Positions 42,701 to 57,700 of a DNA stretch of 64,000 bases are shown piece after piece. Each line of letters starts with the position of its first letter. Positions within the stretch are counted from its first letter, which is position 1. The notes below the pieces were generated by a model that saw only the letters and a list, made by a program, of their open reading frames with translations, had not been told where the DNA came from and searched no databases. This DNA comes from Rallus limicola (taxonomy: Eukaryota > Chordata > Aves > Gruiformes > Rallidae), in NCBI GenBank assembly GCA_022605955.1, contig JAKCOZ010000022.1:1922001-1986000 (forward strand), in the 5' to 3' direction. Made by a program: the position numbers and the translations under genes.

Positions 42701-45700
42701 AACCCTTCCTTCACCATCTATAACTTCCTTTGGCACAAAGCTCCTCAGTTCAGCTGCACATTTTCTGAAGAACCACATCCTCCTGCTTAATTCAAGCTTG
42801 CTTTCTGAAACCTGCATGTGATACTCTCTAGTTCACATAATGGCAGAGATAGGAATGCAGATTGATTGACATACAACATACCAGCTTTAATTAATTCTTT
42901 AGAAATAAAATAAATTCATACAAGCTCCCACACAAAGAGAGGAATGCCAGTATCCAGGTGGTGTTTGTCTTCATAGGGCTGATTTCTATCCAAAATCCAC
43001 AAGTAATACTTCTTGAAATAAAAGCTTCTTACTTGTCAATGCCTTGTCCAGAAGGAAGCTTCTCTCTATCATTTCCCTGTTGAGCCTTGAAATCAAAGAG
43101 TGTAACTTTGTCCATTTCAACATCATAAAAACAGATCTTGGAATCAATGTTCCCATCCGCCTACAAGGAGGAAAAACAAAAGCTGCTGAAGCATGCAGCC
43201 AAAAAGAAAAAAACAGTAAAGTTCAGATGGTGTGGTTATCTCATCTGGTTCACACTAGTTTGTTTACTGGTAATCACACAAGAACATTCATTAGAAGAAG
43301 TGTCAGAAAATTTCTTGCTGTTTTTCTATTCTAGCAAGGTAACCTTTGATTTCTTTGAAACACTACAAAGCAGCTTTTGTAACTAAAGCATTGGTGCCTT
43401 TTCTGTGTTGTTCTCACTGAAACTACAAAACCTTAACACACTTACCTCAGTTTTAGTGATTGGACACTTACATGATTGGACATGACATTTCAAGACCCAT
43501 ACACTGCATAGAACATGCAGGTTTACTTCTGAGAAGTATATCTTGTGTCTTCAATGAAGAACCAGTCAATTTTCTTGAACTAGACCAGTCTGTTAACTGA
43601 TGATCAGGTCCTAGGGTGTGGTAAGTGAAGAGGTTTTTTTCCTCACCTTGCTGACCAGGATGCTGACTTTATTGCCATTAGCATTGCACTTGACAGATGC
43701 AATGCTGCCAAGGCCAGGAAACAGCTCAGAGAAGTTCTTGCTGTTGCAGTGCACTTTTGCCTCTCTGTGGAAAGGAATAAACATAAATCGTTAGGTGGCA
43801 AGCAACTGGCAATACACATCAGCCAAAACATTTTTCAAATGATGGGCAAGACTTTTAAACCCCAACTATTTCTACCTTATGACACCACTGCCCCAGACTC
43901 CAGCTTCCTCTCCAGAGAATCACTGCAACTCGCCTTTCTTTCAGGAAGAAGTTAATGAGACACTCTTTCCTCAGTGAATCAGCAAGAATAAAACTTCAGC
44001 ACTCTTACAGAATTCCCAAAACAGGGTTATGCAGCAAGAAAATCCTACTGAATTTTTCATGTAGAGGTCTGATTTTCCTGTGTAACTTCAAGAGCACCAT
44101 GAAAGTTCAATGTAGCCCATCACCTAAAAGTTCTGTGTATGGAAAACACACTGTGGAGCAGAAGTAAAGAAGTATCACTGGGGGAATGGTATTTATATCA
44201 TCCTATGGGTCACTTTCCCACTGTACATAAGTTCCAAATCATTCACATATGTAACACCCACCCTTCCTCCCCTGCTTTTTTTTAATTATCTCCAAAGAAC
44301 ATTACTGCTGGTGTAGATACAAACCCAGCATTTCAGATCATTCAGCATCAAAAGAGGACAAATCTCATGAATCAAAACAATGTGACAAAAAGAAGTGACA
44401 GTCATTTAGTTCAATGATACAGTCCCATGAAAAAAATCTTTGATTCTATAAAAATAACATTCTTGGGTGACATGTTTAGACCTCCTGTTTATTCTAAGCC
44501 AACTATGCTTGCTTTGAAATCCAAGAGCACTATCCTGACATCGTTTGAGAAGGTGTATTGCCATCACTAGCCACAAGAATTTAACAGCATGCAGGAGTTA
44601 CACAAACATCATAAGTCAGTATTTGCGCTAGTTACAATCTGCACAAATCCAGTAACTTTCAAATTGTCCCCCCTGCAGAATTTGTGCCATCTCAACACAG
44701 GTAATGAGTTTTCAAGTGGGTAACTAACTAGACTTTAGCAATCCTCATGTGACTATGTAAGAAAGAACAGAATTCATTTACCCCTGAAGCATGCCAGGTT
44801 TTCAAAATTACATTTGTCATTAGCAGATAACTTTTTGACCTGGAGATCATGGCAGGCATGTATCTTTTTCTTGCCACAGCTGTTTGTCAGCATGGGAACA
44901 CACAGTAAAGTTTGAACAAAGTCAAGTAAACTTCTCTCTTAACCTAAACAGGAGGAAGAACAGAGTGTCCACAATTCTAAGTTCACTTCCTCCATGGATT
45001 CGCTGAATTAAGTCTGTTGATTTATGAGGAGATACAAGATGTAGCTTTTATTTATTTATTTCAACTCCTCTGAGATTAAGGTCTTGGTCAAGTTATCAGC
45101 AGAAACATGTGACATCCTTGCCTTGACCCTCCATAAATTCTCTACCTGCTTTCCAATACACACAAAGACCCCTCACAATGTCCTCTTTTAAAAATTGCTA
45201 TTGTTATTATTGTTACTCACCCCATGCTTCATCTGATAATTCTGTGGCTCTTCCCTGGCCTTAGGGATAGGCCATCAGCTGACACAGGTTGCACACATCA
45301 TCTCAAGATTCAAAGCAGCAATTGCTTTTCGTCAGATCAAAGCCAAGTAAAGATTCCCACCCTCCCCACAAAATACACACTTAATTGTAAAGAGATGTTT
45401 TTACAAAGCTTATCAATACCTGCGAGAGAGATCAAAGATTTTAAAGTGAGCCAAGTCAGTTCCCACAGCCAGGAAATTTCCACAGACATCCAAGAGGCAC
45501 GGATTCCCCTCTGCTTCAGAGAACACCAGCAGCTGTTTAACTGTGCCCTGAGAAGAAACATTTAACACCAGGTTTGTGTGTTCATAGTCTAACTAGAAGA
45601 GACTTAATTTGTCACCAAGTAACTTAACTGCTGAACTTCAAAGTTAGACAAAGCACTACTAGCAAAATGAAAGTAACTCCACACACACATACATGGTCTT

Positions 45701-48700
45701 TACAAATGCCATCTGTGTTTCAGGTTGAAAACTGGATGTACAGCCTCCAAAAAACGTAGAGGTATCCTTCTGCAACACTTTCCTCTTCAACAATACAACT
45801 TTTTTTTCAACTAAGAAGGATACAGAACTACAGGTCCCTGAAGGTCCTTTAATATACAATTGCAAAACCAAATACATGAATTAGATCAGTCCTTACTGTG
45901 ATAAATCACACCCAATCCTGAATACAGGATTTATTTCTTAAATAAAATTATGTATCATCAACTCTGATAATTTCATTTCTCTCATTGGTTCTTGCGGACT
46001 ATCAGAGACCTCAAAGGTTAAACAAAAGACTCTGCAGTAACACACAGAACATGCAGGAGGTGTTTGTCATTATCTTGTAAGAATGTCCAGTTTGTTCACA
46101 TTCCTGTCAGTAGTACACATATGCACACTCAACCTGTATGCAGTTTTGATCCTCTTAAAATGATCCCCATACAGAATTCTGTTCTGCTCTGTACATACTT
46201 ACTGGTAGCAGTGCAGCAGCCTTTAAAGCGACAGACTTTTTAAAGAACAGAAAATGTGAAAGATCTTTCTGCTGAAATACTCAGAATATATGTTCTATGA
46301 AAAAGGTAAGAGTTAATAGATGTACAGAACATCCACTTAACTTTTAAACTGTAACACCAGTCTTGGAAAACAACAAGGTCTATTTGTGGTTTATGGTTTC
46401 GACAGCCCTTACCTGCCAAGTGCGAACCTGGACCCGATAAGGCTCAACTGTGTACAGATTTTCTCCATGCACAGACAGAACTGGAGAGTCACAAAGAAAA
46501 GAGCCTGCAACAACAACAATAAAGCCATCTTTACAGCAAACACATTTAAAAAAAAAAAAAAAAAAAAGACATTTTGACTTAAAGCACTCCACGTCTGCTA
46601 TCTTGCACCAAAGCCATTTCTCAATCCATCAGCCTCTGCTGATTTCCAAAGTGTTTGCTTGGTGTTGTATGTTTTGGACACCTTAGGAACTCCATGAATG
46701 AAGCACATTTAGCCTGTAGGTACATACAGGATTGGGTTGTAGCCAAATGTGAGTTAAGAAGATAGATATTTTTTTAATTTAATGCCTACAAATGCACATC
46801 ATCTTTGGGTTTACGTCTGTTGCCACACTTCAAGGAACACCAAAAGTTAACTCACACATTAGACGCCAGCACGTTTAGGGAATAAAGCACAGATGTAGGA
46901 GTTGGCGTTTGAGTTCTGGTTTTGTTGATGATTTTATACCCTAATATTTCTACTGCAAAATGGGAATATGAAGTCTAAATAGTGTTAATAATATTTTTCA
47001 CTTTGCACTTATGATTACAGCCCATCAGCTACCATGAATGAAAAGAACATGCAACTTTGGAGGAAGAGGACAATTGCAATCCTGATTTGTGTTCTAAGTC
47101 CTACCTGCACTTCTGAAGGTATCTCCTGAGCACTCAAAGACAGTAACTTGCTTCCCATTCCAGAACACTACAGCATCCTAAACCAATTAAAAAAGCAAAA
47201 CAACATACACATTCAGTTTCTTTTGGAATCCTACAGGAATTGATGCAATAATACAGCAAGACCTTCCACACAACACCATTCACCAGTTCCACTGTATATT
47301 GATGTAGAAGGGTTTCGGTAACCCAGAAGTTCTCTGGTCAGCCCCCAGAGAATTACTGAGTCACTGTGCAATCTGAAAATCAGCTCCACCAAAGCATCAC
47401 TATTACTGTCATAACATTACTTCCATCAGTCAACAAACTGAATATCAAAGTTGGCTTATAGTAAAGAGTTTGGTCTCCATACACCTAACTACGCAAACGA
47501 TTAAGCAATAAATGAAAGAAAACCAATTAACCTTAGTAGCAAAGGCTCCATTAACGTTCATATCAACGTGAAGACTCTGCGTTGTTCCTGTGCTGAAGGT
47601 GGTCACATTAAACAGGTTGGGAGACACCTGTACAACAGCCACTTGCTGATGAAAATGAGACGACATGGCCTGCTCGCTGAGGATCACCACTGAGCTGACG
47701 ATGTTCACTGCCAGCAGGTTTTTTCGGGAACCCCACTGCACACAATGGGAAGAGGGCACAGAGCACTATTTAATCCAAGATCTTGAACAGTCACAGCAGT
47801 GTCCCCAGTCAGATGACAAGGGGTAAGCTAGAAAAAACTTTTTCATACATATATGACATCCTACTAACTAAATAGTTAGTCAATTCCTAGTCAATGGCTA
47901 GGAATCATTACAGATTAAAATTGCTATGCCTATTACCCAGCTACTCAGAGTCCCTTAGTGTAAGGACAGGAGCTAGTTTTTAAACTAAATCCACTTTTCT
48001 TTCCCAAGACACTATTACACCACTGTACATTTACTACTGCAAGATGGCATTACATAGTCACAGGGCTTAGGCAATGCTGCGATCTGTAACAGCAAGTTGC
48101 ATGCATAGGGCTTTTTGATTACTGTGTTCTCTTCAAAAGCTTTGACAGTCCTTTCAGTCAATGTAGTTCAAGTTCCCTAGTAAAGAGTACTAAATCACAT
48201 ACTTAAAGAGGTCCAAAAGTACACTTCTCCCCTTCTCCTGGGAGAATCTCCAAGTTCCAGCTAACTCTTCTTCAATGAGTTCTATGCAGGTTATTTTTCC
48301 CCTCCTTTTAAGATCAAAGGATAGCACCTACACAGAACAAATTAAAACTGGAAATACCTTCCCAAATTCAGTGGCAGAAAGATAAGATCTGTTTCCAACA
48401 TGGCTTGCAAAGTCACAGTTTTTACCAAGTAGCTGATGTTACGCTGACGGTTATTAAAGAGAAAGTAATGCTCCAATTTTCATTCCTTCTGTCTATATTC
48501 ATGGTCAAACAAGCATGTCTGACATCGTTTATGTTTACTCCTACCAAAGGATAATTCTTTCCAGAAAGCACTGTGACAACCAGCTGCCTACACATGAAGT
48601 CTTTGCAGATACGTTGTTTAGCGAGAAGTGACCCAAAAATCTGGTCTGGAAGCTATAACTATGTGTGTGGGTGCAGGGCTGTTACTTGAGAGCTACTACA

Positions 48701-51700
48701 CCATTGACAGTGCTCCTTGGTAAGTAAGTATAGTTCACTGCACAGCTTCAGCCCAAGAACTGCCTTAGAGCTGGGTGTGGGAAGAGGCAGAGGGGTTTGG
48801 GGCTGGGTTATTGTGTGCAGGGGGTTTATGATCTCCCGCAGGCCATTTGTACAGGCATATTTTCATGGACTAAATTGTAAAGTTTGTTGGAGCTGCAGAA
48901 AGCCCCTTTGAAGTCCAAGAACTTCCCTGTCCTTACATAACTGGTATCAGTCCTTACACAACTAATAAACTCTATAAATTCTAGGGCTATGCCAGGTTTC
49001 TAAAGGTCTCTGCTTCCTTCCAAGTTATTTCAAGTTTCATATTAATTTCCTGAAATACTGACATTTCTGTGGCCATATCTTTCCAACAACACTTATTTAA
49101 ATAAGTGGAAATATTGGAAATAATTTCATTTTATTCAACAAATGATCTAACAAATAAAGCTATTTTCCATGGTTTATTTGGGGTTTTCTTTTTAGTGGCA
49201 CTTAGATACAACTAAGTAGACACTATGCTGCACAGCCAATGAGCTAGAGTGCATTTCCCAGCTACCTCTCTCTTGAAGCTGTCACATTGGGTTGAAAAAA
49301 GATGAGGTTGGCAAGGAAAGAGTCAATGAAGTTATTGCTGCCCTTTGACCTCACCATGGCACAGGGCTTTCTATTCCGAGTTTTTCATGGTAATATAGGA
49401 AAAGGATTTTTAGGGATTACCAGAAGATTCCACATGTAACAGTTTTTTAAAAATATTTTACAAAATCCTTTTTGAAATGCAGGGGTTACAATAAAAACCC
49501 ACCTAGTGTTTCCATAATTAAAGACAGCTTTCTAACACGAAATAGAAGCATGGTGATTGTTGACTATTGTTTGGCAATGCTTTTGTTTATGCTAACAAAC
49601 ATTGGGAACAAGGTGCTATTTCTGGACAGCGCTCCATATCCTGTTATCTGGAAAATGCTTGAATGGTCAAGCTGACACAAACACCTATATCTCTTCCCTT
49701 CCCTCGCTGTACTAGCAGATGCACGATATACTAATGGCACACGCTGTTTCCTATATCCTGGGGCTTTTGTTACTGAAGCATCAGAACAAAAGATTTGGTT
49801 TCTCCACTTTAACAGCACTTAACGTTTTCATTTTATATGCCAGACTGATGCAGACCCTCCCTATGTGCCAACTCAGAGGAAACAACTGTCATTGCATTTG
49901 AGTCCTTCCCCTTACATGAAAACAGAAGAAAACAGAAAATTACTGTCTCCTGAAACACAACAGAAATATAAGTTTGATTTTTCAGTCCTGAAAAATAACA
50001 GGTATTTTTCTCACACAATGGAACAATCTAGTGTTATAACAGAAACTCTAAAGGAATGGAAAAAATAATAGGGTGTAACAAGCTAAACAAAAAGTGCTGG
50101 GCAACTCAAAGGCAAAAGCTTTGCCTTTTGGCAGGATGGAAATGGTCAAATGAGTTAACTGATAATGTAAAACTTTTAAAATTTAGATTTATGCTTGTAA
50201 CCACAGAATCACAGAATCGTAGGGGTTGGAAGGGACCTCAAGAGATCACCAGGTCCAACCCCAAATGCTCGACATTTCTCTTTTGCATATATCAAAATGC
50301 TGGTAAGTAGAGAATGACAGTGTTACAGCTTACTCTGACAAATGGAAATATTGCCAATAAAAAAAGCTGCTGCAGCCTGACACTTAGCAGACAATGGGTT
50401 GAAAAATGAATATTATAATGCTATGCACTGTCATAATCTGAGGGATGAAAAATATTCTGAATAGCAGCAGAAATATTTTAAAGTATTTGTTTTGCAAATC
50501 TGTAAGAAAAAATTTATAATACACATCTAATATGACAGTACCACACACAAAAAAATTACCTACCAAACAACAAACATTTTTGACAAAAAAATCAGCTAAA
50601 AAACCTTTTTTTTTTAAAATATAACATTTTGTTGTAGATGGCAAATCTTCCTACCAAAGAATATTTGGTTATTAATATATATTTTTATTTTTCAAGTACC
50701 AGTAAGATCTGTCTTTTCCAGAAAATAATTTCAAGTTGCTGAAAGCAAAAGATTTGCCTATGAGACATATAATGGAAGATGTTTGGATTTGAGGATGTCA
50801 GAACCGTTTCAGTGTGTTGTCTTGCTGAGTATTTCAATCTGTAAAAGATTAGCCACAAATTGGTAATATTTCTGCCCATTCCAATTTTAAAAGCTGTTTG
50901 ATTATGATGGTTTTCCCTCCTTCTTCTGAAGAACAACCAGCCTCAACTGGTGCACGTGCCTGTATGACAGCAATCGTATTCATCACTTCCACAAAGAACA
51001 TCATACTAACAAGAAGACTCTTTCCTGTCTTACCTTTATCTGAGTGACATTTCCTTCCAGTTCTGTAGGTGCCTGGAGTTTCCACTTCTCCTTGCCCTCC
51101 AAAGCCCACAGGCTCTGACTGGATCCCACTGCTTTCCTCCACATAGCGACTCTCCCTTTATTAGTACCGGCTGCTAACAGACCTGCCATTCAAAAATCCT
51201 TTAGGCATTTCATATCTTAAACTTCAAAAATCAAACCCAAAAAAGTAGCAGGCAGCCTAGCTCTGGTTCTAAGGTACTCTGTTTCTAAGACTTCCAGCAG
51301 CACCCACTTCTTTGCCTCCATGCAAAGCAGCTTCCTAGTTCTGAACTGGAGAAACTTGCTGAAGAAACAATAGAAGTTTAACGTGGCATGACCCATTTTC
51401 TAAACTACCAGATGAAGTTATCTTTTAAATGTATCAGAAAATTATGTCATTTATAAAGGAAATATAAATAACATAAAATAATAAATATAAATTAATAAAA
51501 CCATTTATTTTTTAATAGCTGGTTTTGAAGTCACCATGGGCAAGTCACTAGTGAAAACCATTCTAGCAGATATGAGCTATGCCTACACTTGCCCTGAATT
51601 ATCTCTGTAGAAAATGCCAGTTTTAAGGACTTGACATTCATGCTGGGTGTTTGGTGAGTTCTACTTTGCACTAGCTCTAGCGTGGCCTGGCAGACTGGAC

Positions 51701-54700
51701 ACCCACACTGTACTGGAGTGCATTAGGTGTACTCCAGGAGTACTTGTACTGGTTCAGCATCATAGAAGGAAATCCAGGTCATGTGCTGGGAGACAACTCC
51801 ACAGAGACAAAGTGCAGTGAGTATTGAAGGATCTCACTGTACCTTCCAAAGCACACTCCCCATCTGAACTAAACCACTTCTACATCACATGCTGTTGCTG
51901 AAATGCTCAATAACAAGACAAACGTACTGAAGTGACTACAAGGCACTGAATACTGAGGTTTGACAAGGTTTAGAATCCAGAGATCACAGCTCCATGTTAT
52001 TTCTCACCTTTAGCACTGCAGTAAGAAACACAGTTAATACACTCTTCTCCCTCAAAGCCAAATTGCACATCTGGGGAGAGCACATAGTTCTCATCTCGGT
52101 CCAAATCCCAGAACCTAAGGTACACAAAAGAGTGTTAACAATGCTTTTCCTTCCAGGTGTCTTGCTGAACAGTCAATAGGATGCTGTACATGGCATTAAT
52201 TTGCTATTTCCATAATGCCCAGATCATCCAGTTTTTAAAATTAAATTGCCAGCAGCTGCCTCTGGAATGTGAATTTCTTAACCATCTCCTTCCTTTTCCT
52301 TTGACTTTTTAATCTCCAGCATGTTTTGTGATAGTCCCCTATGAAGAAAGGAGTCAGAAGCAAACCCAGCTTTAAGAAAAAAAGATAGGTGAGGTCAAGC
52401 TGCAATTTTCCCTGTCCCTACTTATGTTTCCTCTATTTTAAGAATATTTCTTAGTTAACCAGTAGTCCTTTGGACTCCAGAGTTATTTTATAGAACTAAA
52501 CATTGTCAAACATATTCCTTCTTAATACTTGGTCTTTATCACGTTCTCACAAAATTAACAGTGATCTTGTCTGATAGTAGCAGATAGAGGGCTCAAGAAA
52601 GTGAACTGCTGATGTTAATGGAACACCCCCATCCCCCCCAAAAAACTTAAGAGGAAATAAGTAGAGCAAGTTATAGTAAAGACAGGAAAAAAATCTAATA
52701 CTTTTTTTAAATGCTGAAAAAAGACCAAAACTACAGCACATGGTAACCCAGCAGTGTTACTTAAAGAATTGAGGACAGAAGCATCCAAACTACTTGTTTT
52801 ATATTGCAGTAACAGAGAAACATCCTGAAAAGCAAGCATGGTTTTTCCTGTTGCTGAAGCTATGACTATGCTAAGAATCAGACAATAACAATGGAAAGAA
52901 CAGCAAAGTGGCTTATTCATGTAAAAAAGCCCAAATGGATTCATTTCCAGGAGAAATCAGTTAACATCACTCAAGAAAGGAACAGATTTCTGTGGCAGTG
53001 CCTGACTAAATAAAATCACTGAAGGGAAAGATATATGGAAGTATGTTTTGTTGCCAGGGAAACAGATTTTTTCATTTTATTTCTCTATTTTAAGAAACAA
53101 AATTGGGAGGGGTTTTTTCTTATTGATAAAAACCCCAAACAAAACAAACTAAAGTTCAGTAAAATATTCAGTGAATTGCATACCATAAACCTTTTAGCTG
53201 GCACTTCTCATGCGCAGTCAGAACAGCTTTAAAACAGGATTCTTACCTGATGACTGTCTCCCCTAGTGCTGTAACAACAAGGCCGTGGTCTATTAAAATG
53301 ATGTCTGCAGAATGACCTATCTTCCCACTCAGCTTCACCTGTTAACCATAAGTAAATAAAGATATTTACAGAAGGTAGGAAGAACACACTGAAAGAAAGT
53401 AAGCACCTGACTTGCCTAGTTTGGCTAAAAAGTTAAAATACAAGAATACCTGGACCATAGTTTCTCTCAGGCAGTGATCATAACTAAATGCATGAAGTAT
53501 ATGATGTATAAATTTAGTAAAAGAAACCTTGTTGTGGGTTAATTAAGTAGGTAAGGAGAAGTTTTTTCCTCTTGTACTCCGGCTTCTAACTTGATACAGA
53601 TTGCTTTAAAATCTTACTTCTACTCAAAAATAAGTAATTGTTAAAAGGGAACACTCCTGTAATACACAATTGTTCTGTCTTTTTTAATACTAGATTTAAA
53701 AAAAAAAAAAATCTTAGGAAGGTGAAGGTTTGTGTTCCATCCTCCCAAGCAGTATTGTCCAGTGGTACACTATTTGAGCCAAAATGACTATAAGTCCTGG
53801 GTGAGGTCAGTTTGAGTTCTGTCCCTATATATTTTTTGGGTCACTTGTTTCTATTTGTGATCCAGCAACTTGTGAGTTGTTATTTTTAAAAGCTTCCTAG
53901 CCTTTGCAGCTGTAAACAACAATTTCAGAATGTGAGAACTAAACCATCTTGATTTTGTGATCTCTCAGATTCTCAGACAAAGACAGTATCAAGAGGAGGC
54001 ACCGCTCCTACTAATCTGAAAAACAAGAGAGCTCTGAGCAACTGATGATAATAAAACCAAGGATGCAGATATCAGATATTTATTCACAAGACATTTTAGC
54101 AAATACCTGATTATACTGAAATTCACAATTATTTTTAAGTCACTAAGACAAGGTAAATGAAGTGTAAAAGGATTAACATAGGGTCAAAATGAAAGAAATT
54201 AAGAAAAAACAGGAAGGCTAGATGAAAACCATCTTTCCAAGTTCAATAATACATCACTCTCCTCCACTTTTAAATGAGCACATATTTACTCATTAAGGTA
54301 TTATCTGAGAAACAAAAATGAGAGTTGATTAATTTGGTAGCAAAAAATTGATAACCAAAACAAACAAATACTTGCAAAAATTAAACATTAGAGCTTCACT
54401 CTTTAGTCTGACTCTCACCTTCATGAGCTCTTTTGCCTCTCCCTCAAGAGTAACTGCATGCAAGGACAACTGCAGGTTCTCTGTTATCACAACTAAAACA
54501 TCTCTTTCCTCCATGAACAGAAGCTTTTGGACCGGACTTTCTGTGGACAACACATGCTTTGTCCTTCCTTTCTCATTCACATAATGCACAGAGCCTGTAG
54601 TGCACAAACAGGGTATAGTTTTTAGCTACAAAAATTAAAATTGCTCCTTTCTACCTTAATAAAGTATTCCTCAAATGCTGAAAAGGTAAAAATAACCACA

Positions 54701-57700
54701 ATTCTTTTGTCTTCTAGTTTGTCTCAGGAAACAGATTACAATAGTTGACCAGAACAATAAATAAATTCGCTCTTTCCCCATCTAGGAAATCCAAAGGGAA
54801 ATCATTTCAATGTCATAATTTAAATAATTTTAAACCATAATTAAACTTGCTCTATATGCATGCATGAATGATGCTTTATGAAATATTCCCTATTAATAAT
54901 TGTGAAAGAAGAATGGCAGCTAAGAATTGGTATGATTTACAACAGAGTCTAGATTATAGAAAACTCTGGATATGAAGTTCTTCATTGTTCAGAAACACTC
55001 CACTACACACACTAAATAGAGTTTTTTCTCCATTAATTTCACAAGCAAATGGGATCGTGTCTTTCTAAAACACTGACAATGTAGCATGTGACATGGTAAC
55101 TACAGTCTCTATCAACATTTTAAAAGTCATTATCGTTTTGTTAAACTGTAATACCACACAAATCACATGCTCTACCCAGTGAAAAGCCTTCCAATTAGTA
55201 TAGCTGCTTGTAAATGCTCTTACAGAAATCACCCAAACAAATGAAGGCATCAAAATCTGACAGATCTCAAGCCCCATGTATATAAACAATTTCTTAGCAA
55301 ATCATGTTCTTATATAAATGTGGCATTCCAAAACAGTGCAAATGAAAAATCCCTATGAAATTAAAGAATACAGTCTACAAGAAATTGCAGTACAAATCAC
55401 AAACATATAGGAATGAACATTAAGGATCCACAGGCTAAAGTGTTTTCTGAGTAACTTTAAGAAAGTTTTATCACTGTAGCACACCAGAGACTAATCTCAA
55501 AACTCAACAAATCTGAACTAATTAAGTATAGGAAATAACTCTCAGATTCAGACTACAAAAAGCAGCAGAATGTGTATGCTGTTTAGGAAACAAAGGGTTA
55601 TGTCTCATGACCTGGTATGTCTGCAGTGAAGACAAACAAGGGTGCATTCAGCAAATATATCAGGATGACTTCCAGTATTCAGGTTATGTCCTGTGGCATT
55701 CACCTCAAATGGTCAGTAATGACAATGATGCTTTGTGGTCATAGAAAGGGTTGCAAAATAACCTCCCCAAATCATCAGTTCAAGTGTTCTCTCTTCAGAT
55801 AAGCATCTCATGTAACACGTTACCTGAATTGCATCTAGGCAAATCAGTGTTTTGGAAGCATCAAAAATATCTAGACTAAGAAATATGTGAAACTTGGGAG
55901 TGTTTTTTAATTTAGTTTTAGGCTTCAGGAGTTTAATTGTTTATTTAGTTTTGCTTTAAAAGATGCTCTGCTGTCTTTAGTCAAATCTCTTTGGAGATAG
56001 TTGAAAGCATGCAATAAGAATTTTTTAAATTCAGTTTTATAAAACCAAGTTTGAGATGAGGATCCTTACTTCAGAGGAAATTTCCAGGTCACATTTAAAC
56101 CCTACAAAAACATCAACTGATTCTGAAGTTACAACAGATCACGAACTAGATTAAGAACTGGGTCCAAAGCACATATGCCAAACCAACGCAGGCAATGAGG
56201 CTGCTCAAAAGAAGCAGTCATTTGATGCAAATTTGGAGTCTGAACAAGGCACCAGATGTGAAGCAGAGCCACTTGCAGGACACAGAGTCTGTTCCTAGGT
56301 GGAGCTGTGTACCACCGCAACAGCGCTTCCAAAGTACGGATCCTGCAGCCACAGCCTCGCAAACCTTCACTCGGTGTACTTTGAAAGTGTCCTCTACCCC
56401 TTTTCCATCTGAGTGCTTCACAGCTTGTAGCTCACGAAACGCACGCAGGTACAGCCCGCTGCAGAACAAACACCCCACAGACACACAACACCGCCACTCC
56501 TGCAATCGAAGGGAAGCTACACCGGTGTGAATGATGGGCCGCTTGATAAACATGGAATTGAACTGTAGTTGAGCGGCAGGGCTACTACAATTTCAGTGGT
56601 TTTTGGAGTAATTAACACTTGAATTGAGGGGATTACATACTCAAATCACCTACCAGAAACAGACTCATTACAATCCTTGTCACACACATTCTGGCTCCTG
56701 TCCAAAGAATTAACAGGTTAGAGAGAGAGAAAGCATCACAACAACTAGGGTAGGAAAAAAAAGAGCTGGGAGCAAACTAGTACTCAGAACAGTAAAAGGG
56801 AGAAGGAAAAGACAACTGGCAGGGAAGAAATTTTATTAGGAGGAAAACTAATGAAACGAATAATCAGACTTTATTTCCTGTTATTTCCTTAGACTGAAGC
56901 CTCATTTCAAAACATGAGGGAAGTTAATTAATAGTTTAGGTAAAGGTATGTCCTAGCAGCATTTGTCTATTTCTAGGAAAGAAAAACCCCAATACCTGCA
57001 TTATTTTGAAACTCTGCACAAAATGTTTATATTTTATTTGATTTACTCTTGGGTGCTAGAGATCATTTTCTGACACTTCCTTCTTCAGGAACCTGACTAT
57101 GAGATCGACAATGCCCTTTCAGAGAGGACTCACCTTGAAGATAGTAAGATTTTAATGATTGTATTCACTTCTTACCAAACATTCTTCAGCTCTGATGAAC
57201 AGTCTAGCCTGTTGGATATATGGATATACTCTAGATGTTGGATATATGAATATACAGCTATGGTGGATGGAGTTATTTTGAAGCATTAAAGAGACAAATT
57301 TCCAGCAGACTTGAAAACTGGCTTTACTCTTACCATCTGTCAAAGCGAAAAAGAAGGACAGTCCTTCCTGGAGTCTCACTTTCAGAGGTGCTCCCATTCC
57401 AGCTTTTCTCCAATTAAACATATCCAAGGCCTTCTCATCACCACCCACAGCTGCTTTTGCCAGCTGTACAATATCCCTGCAAACACAGACACTTTCTTTC
57501 CAATTCCGTATTTAACAGAGCACTCTCCATCTCGAAATACGGATGTGAAGTTAATAAAACATATTGTAAACACATAAAGATACATAAACACAAAGATGTT
57601 TCTTATAGTAGTTGGGAAAAGGACAACCCCAAAAAGATACAAAGTCAAATTTTAATACTAGCATTCATTTGCATCATTTGATCTTTTTTTCCCATAAACG

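Noticed and set aside
56129..56553. Paired 111-aa frames on both strands in an IFT140 intron
   Set aside because: No family resemblance, and the IFT140 phase is continuous without them. Likely chance in a locally GC-richer patch.
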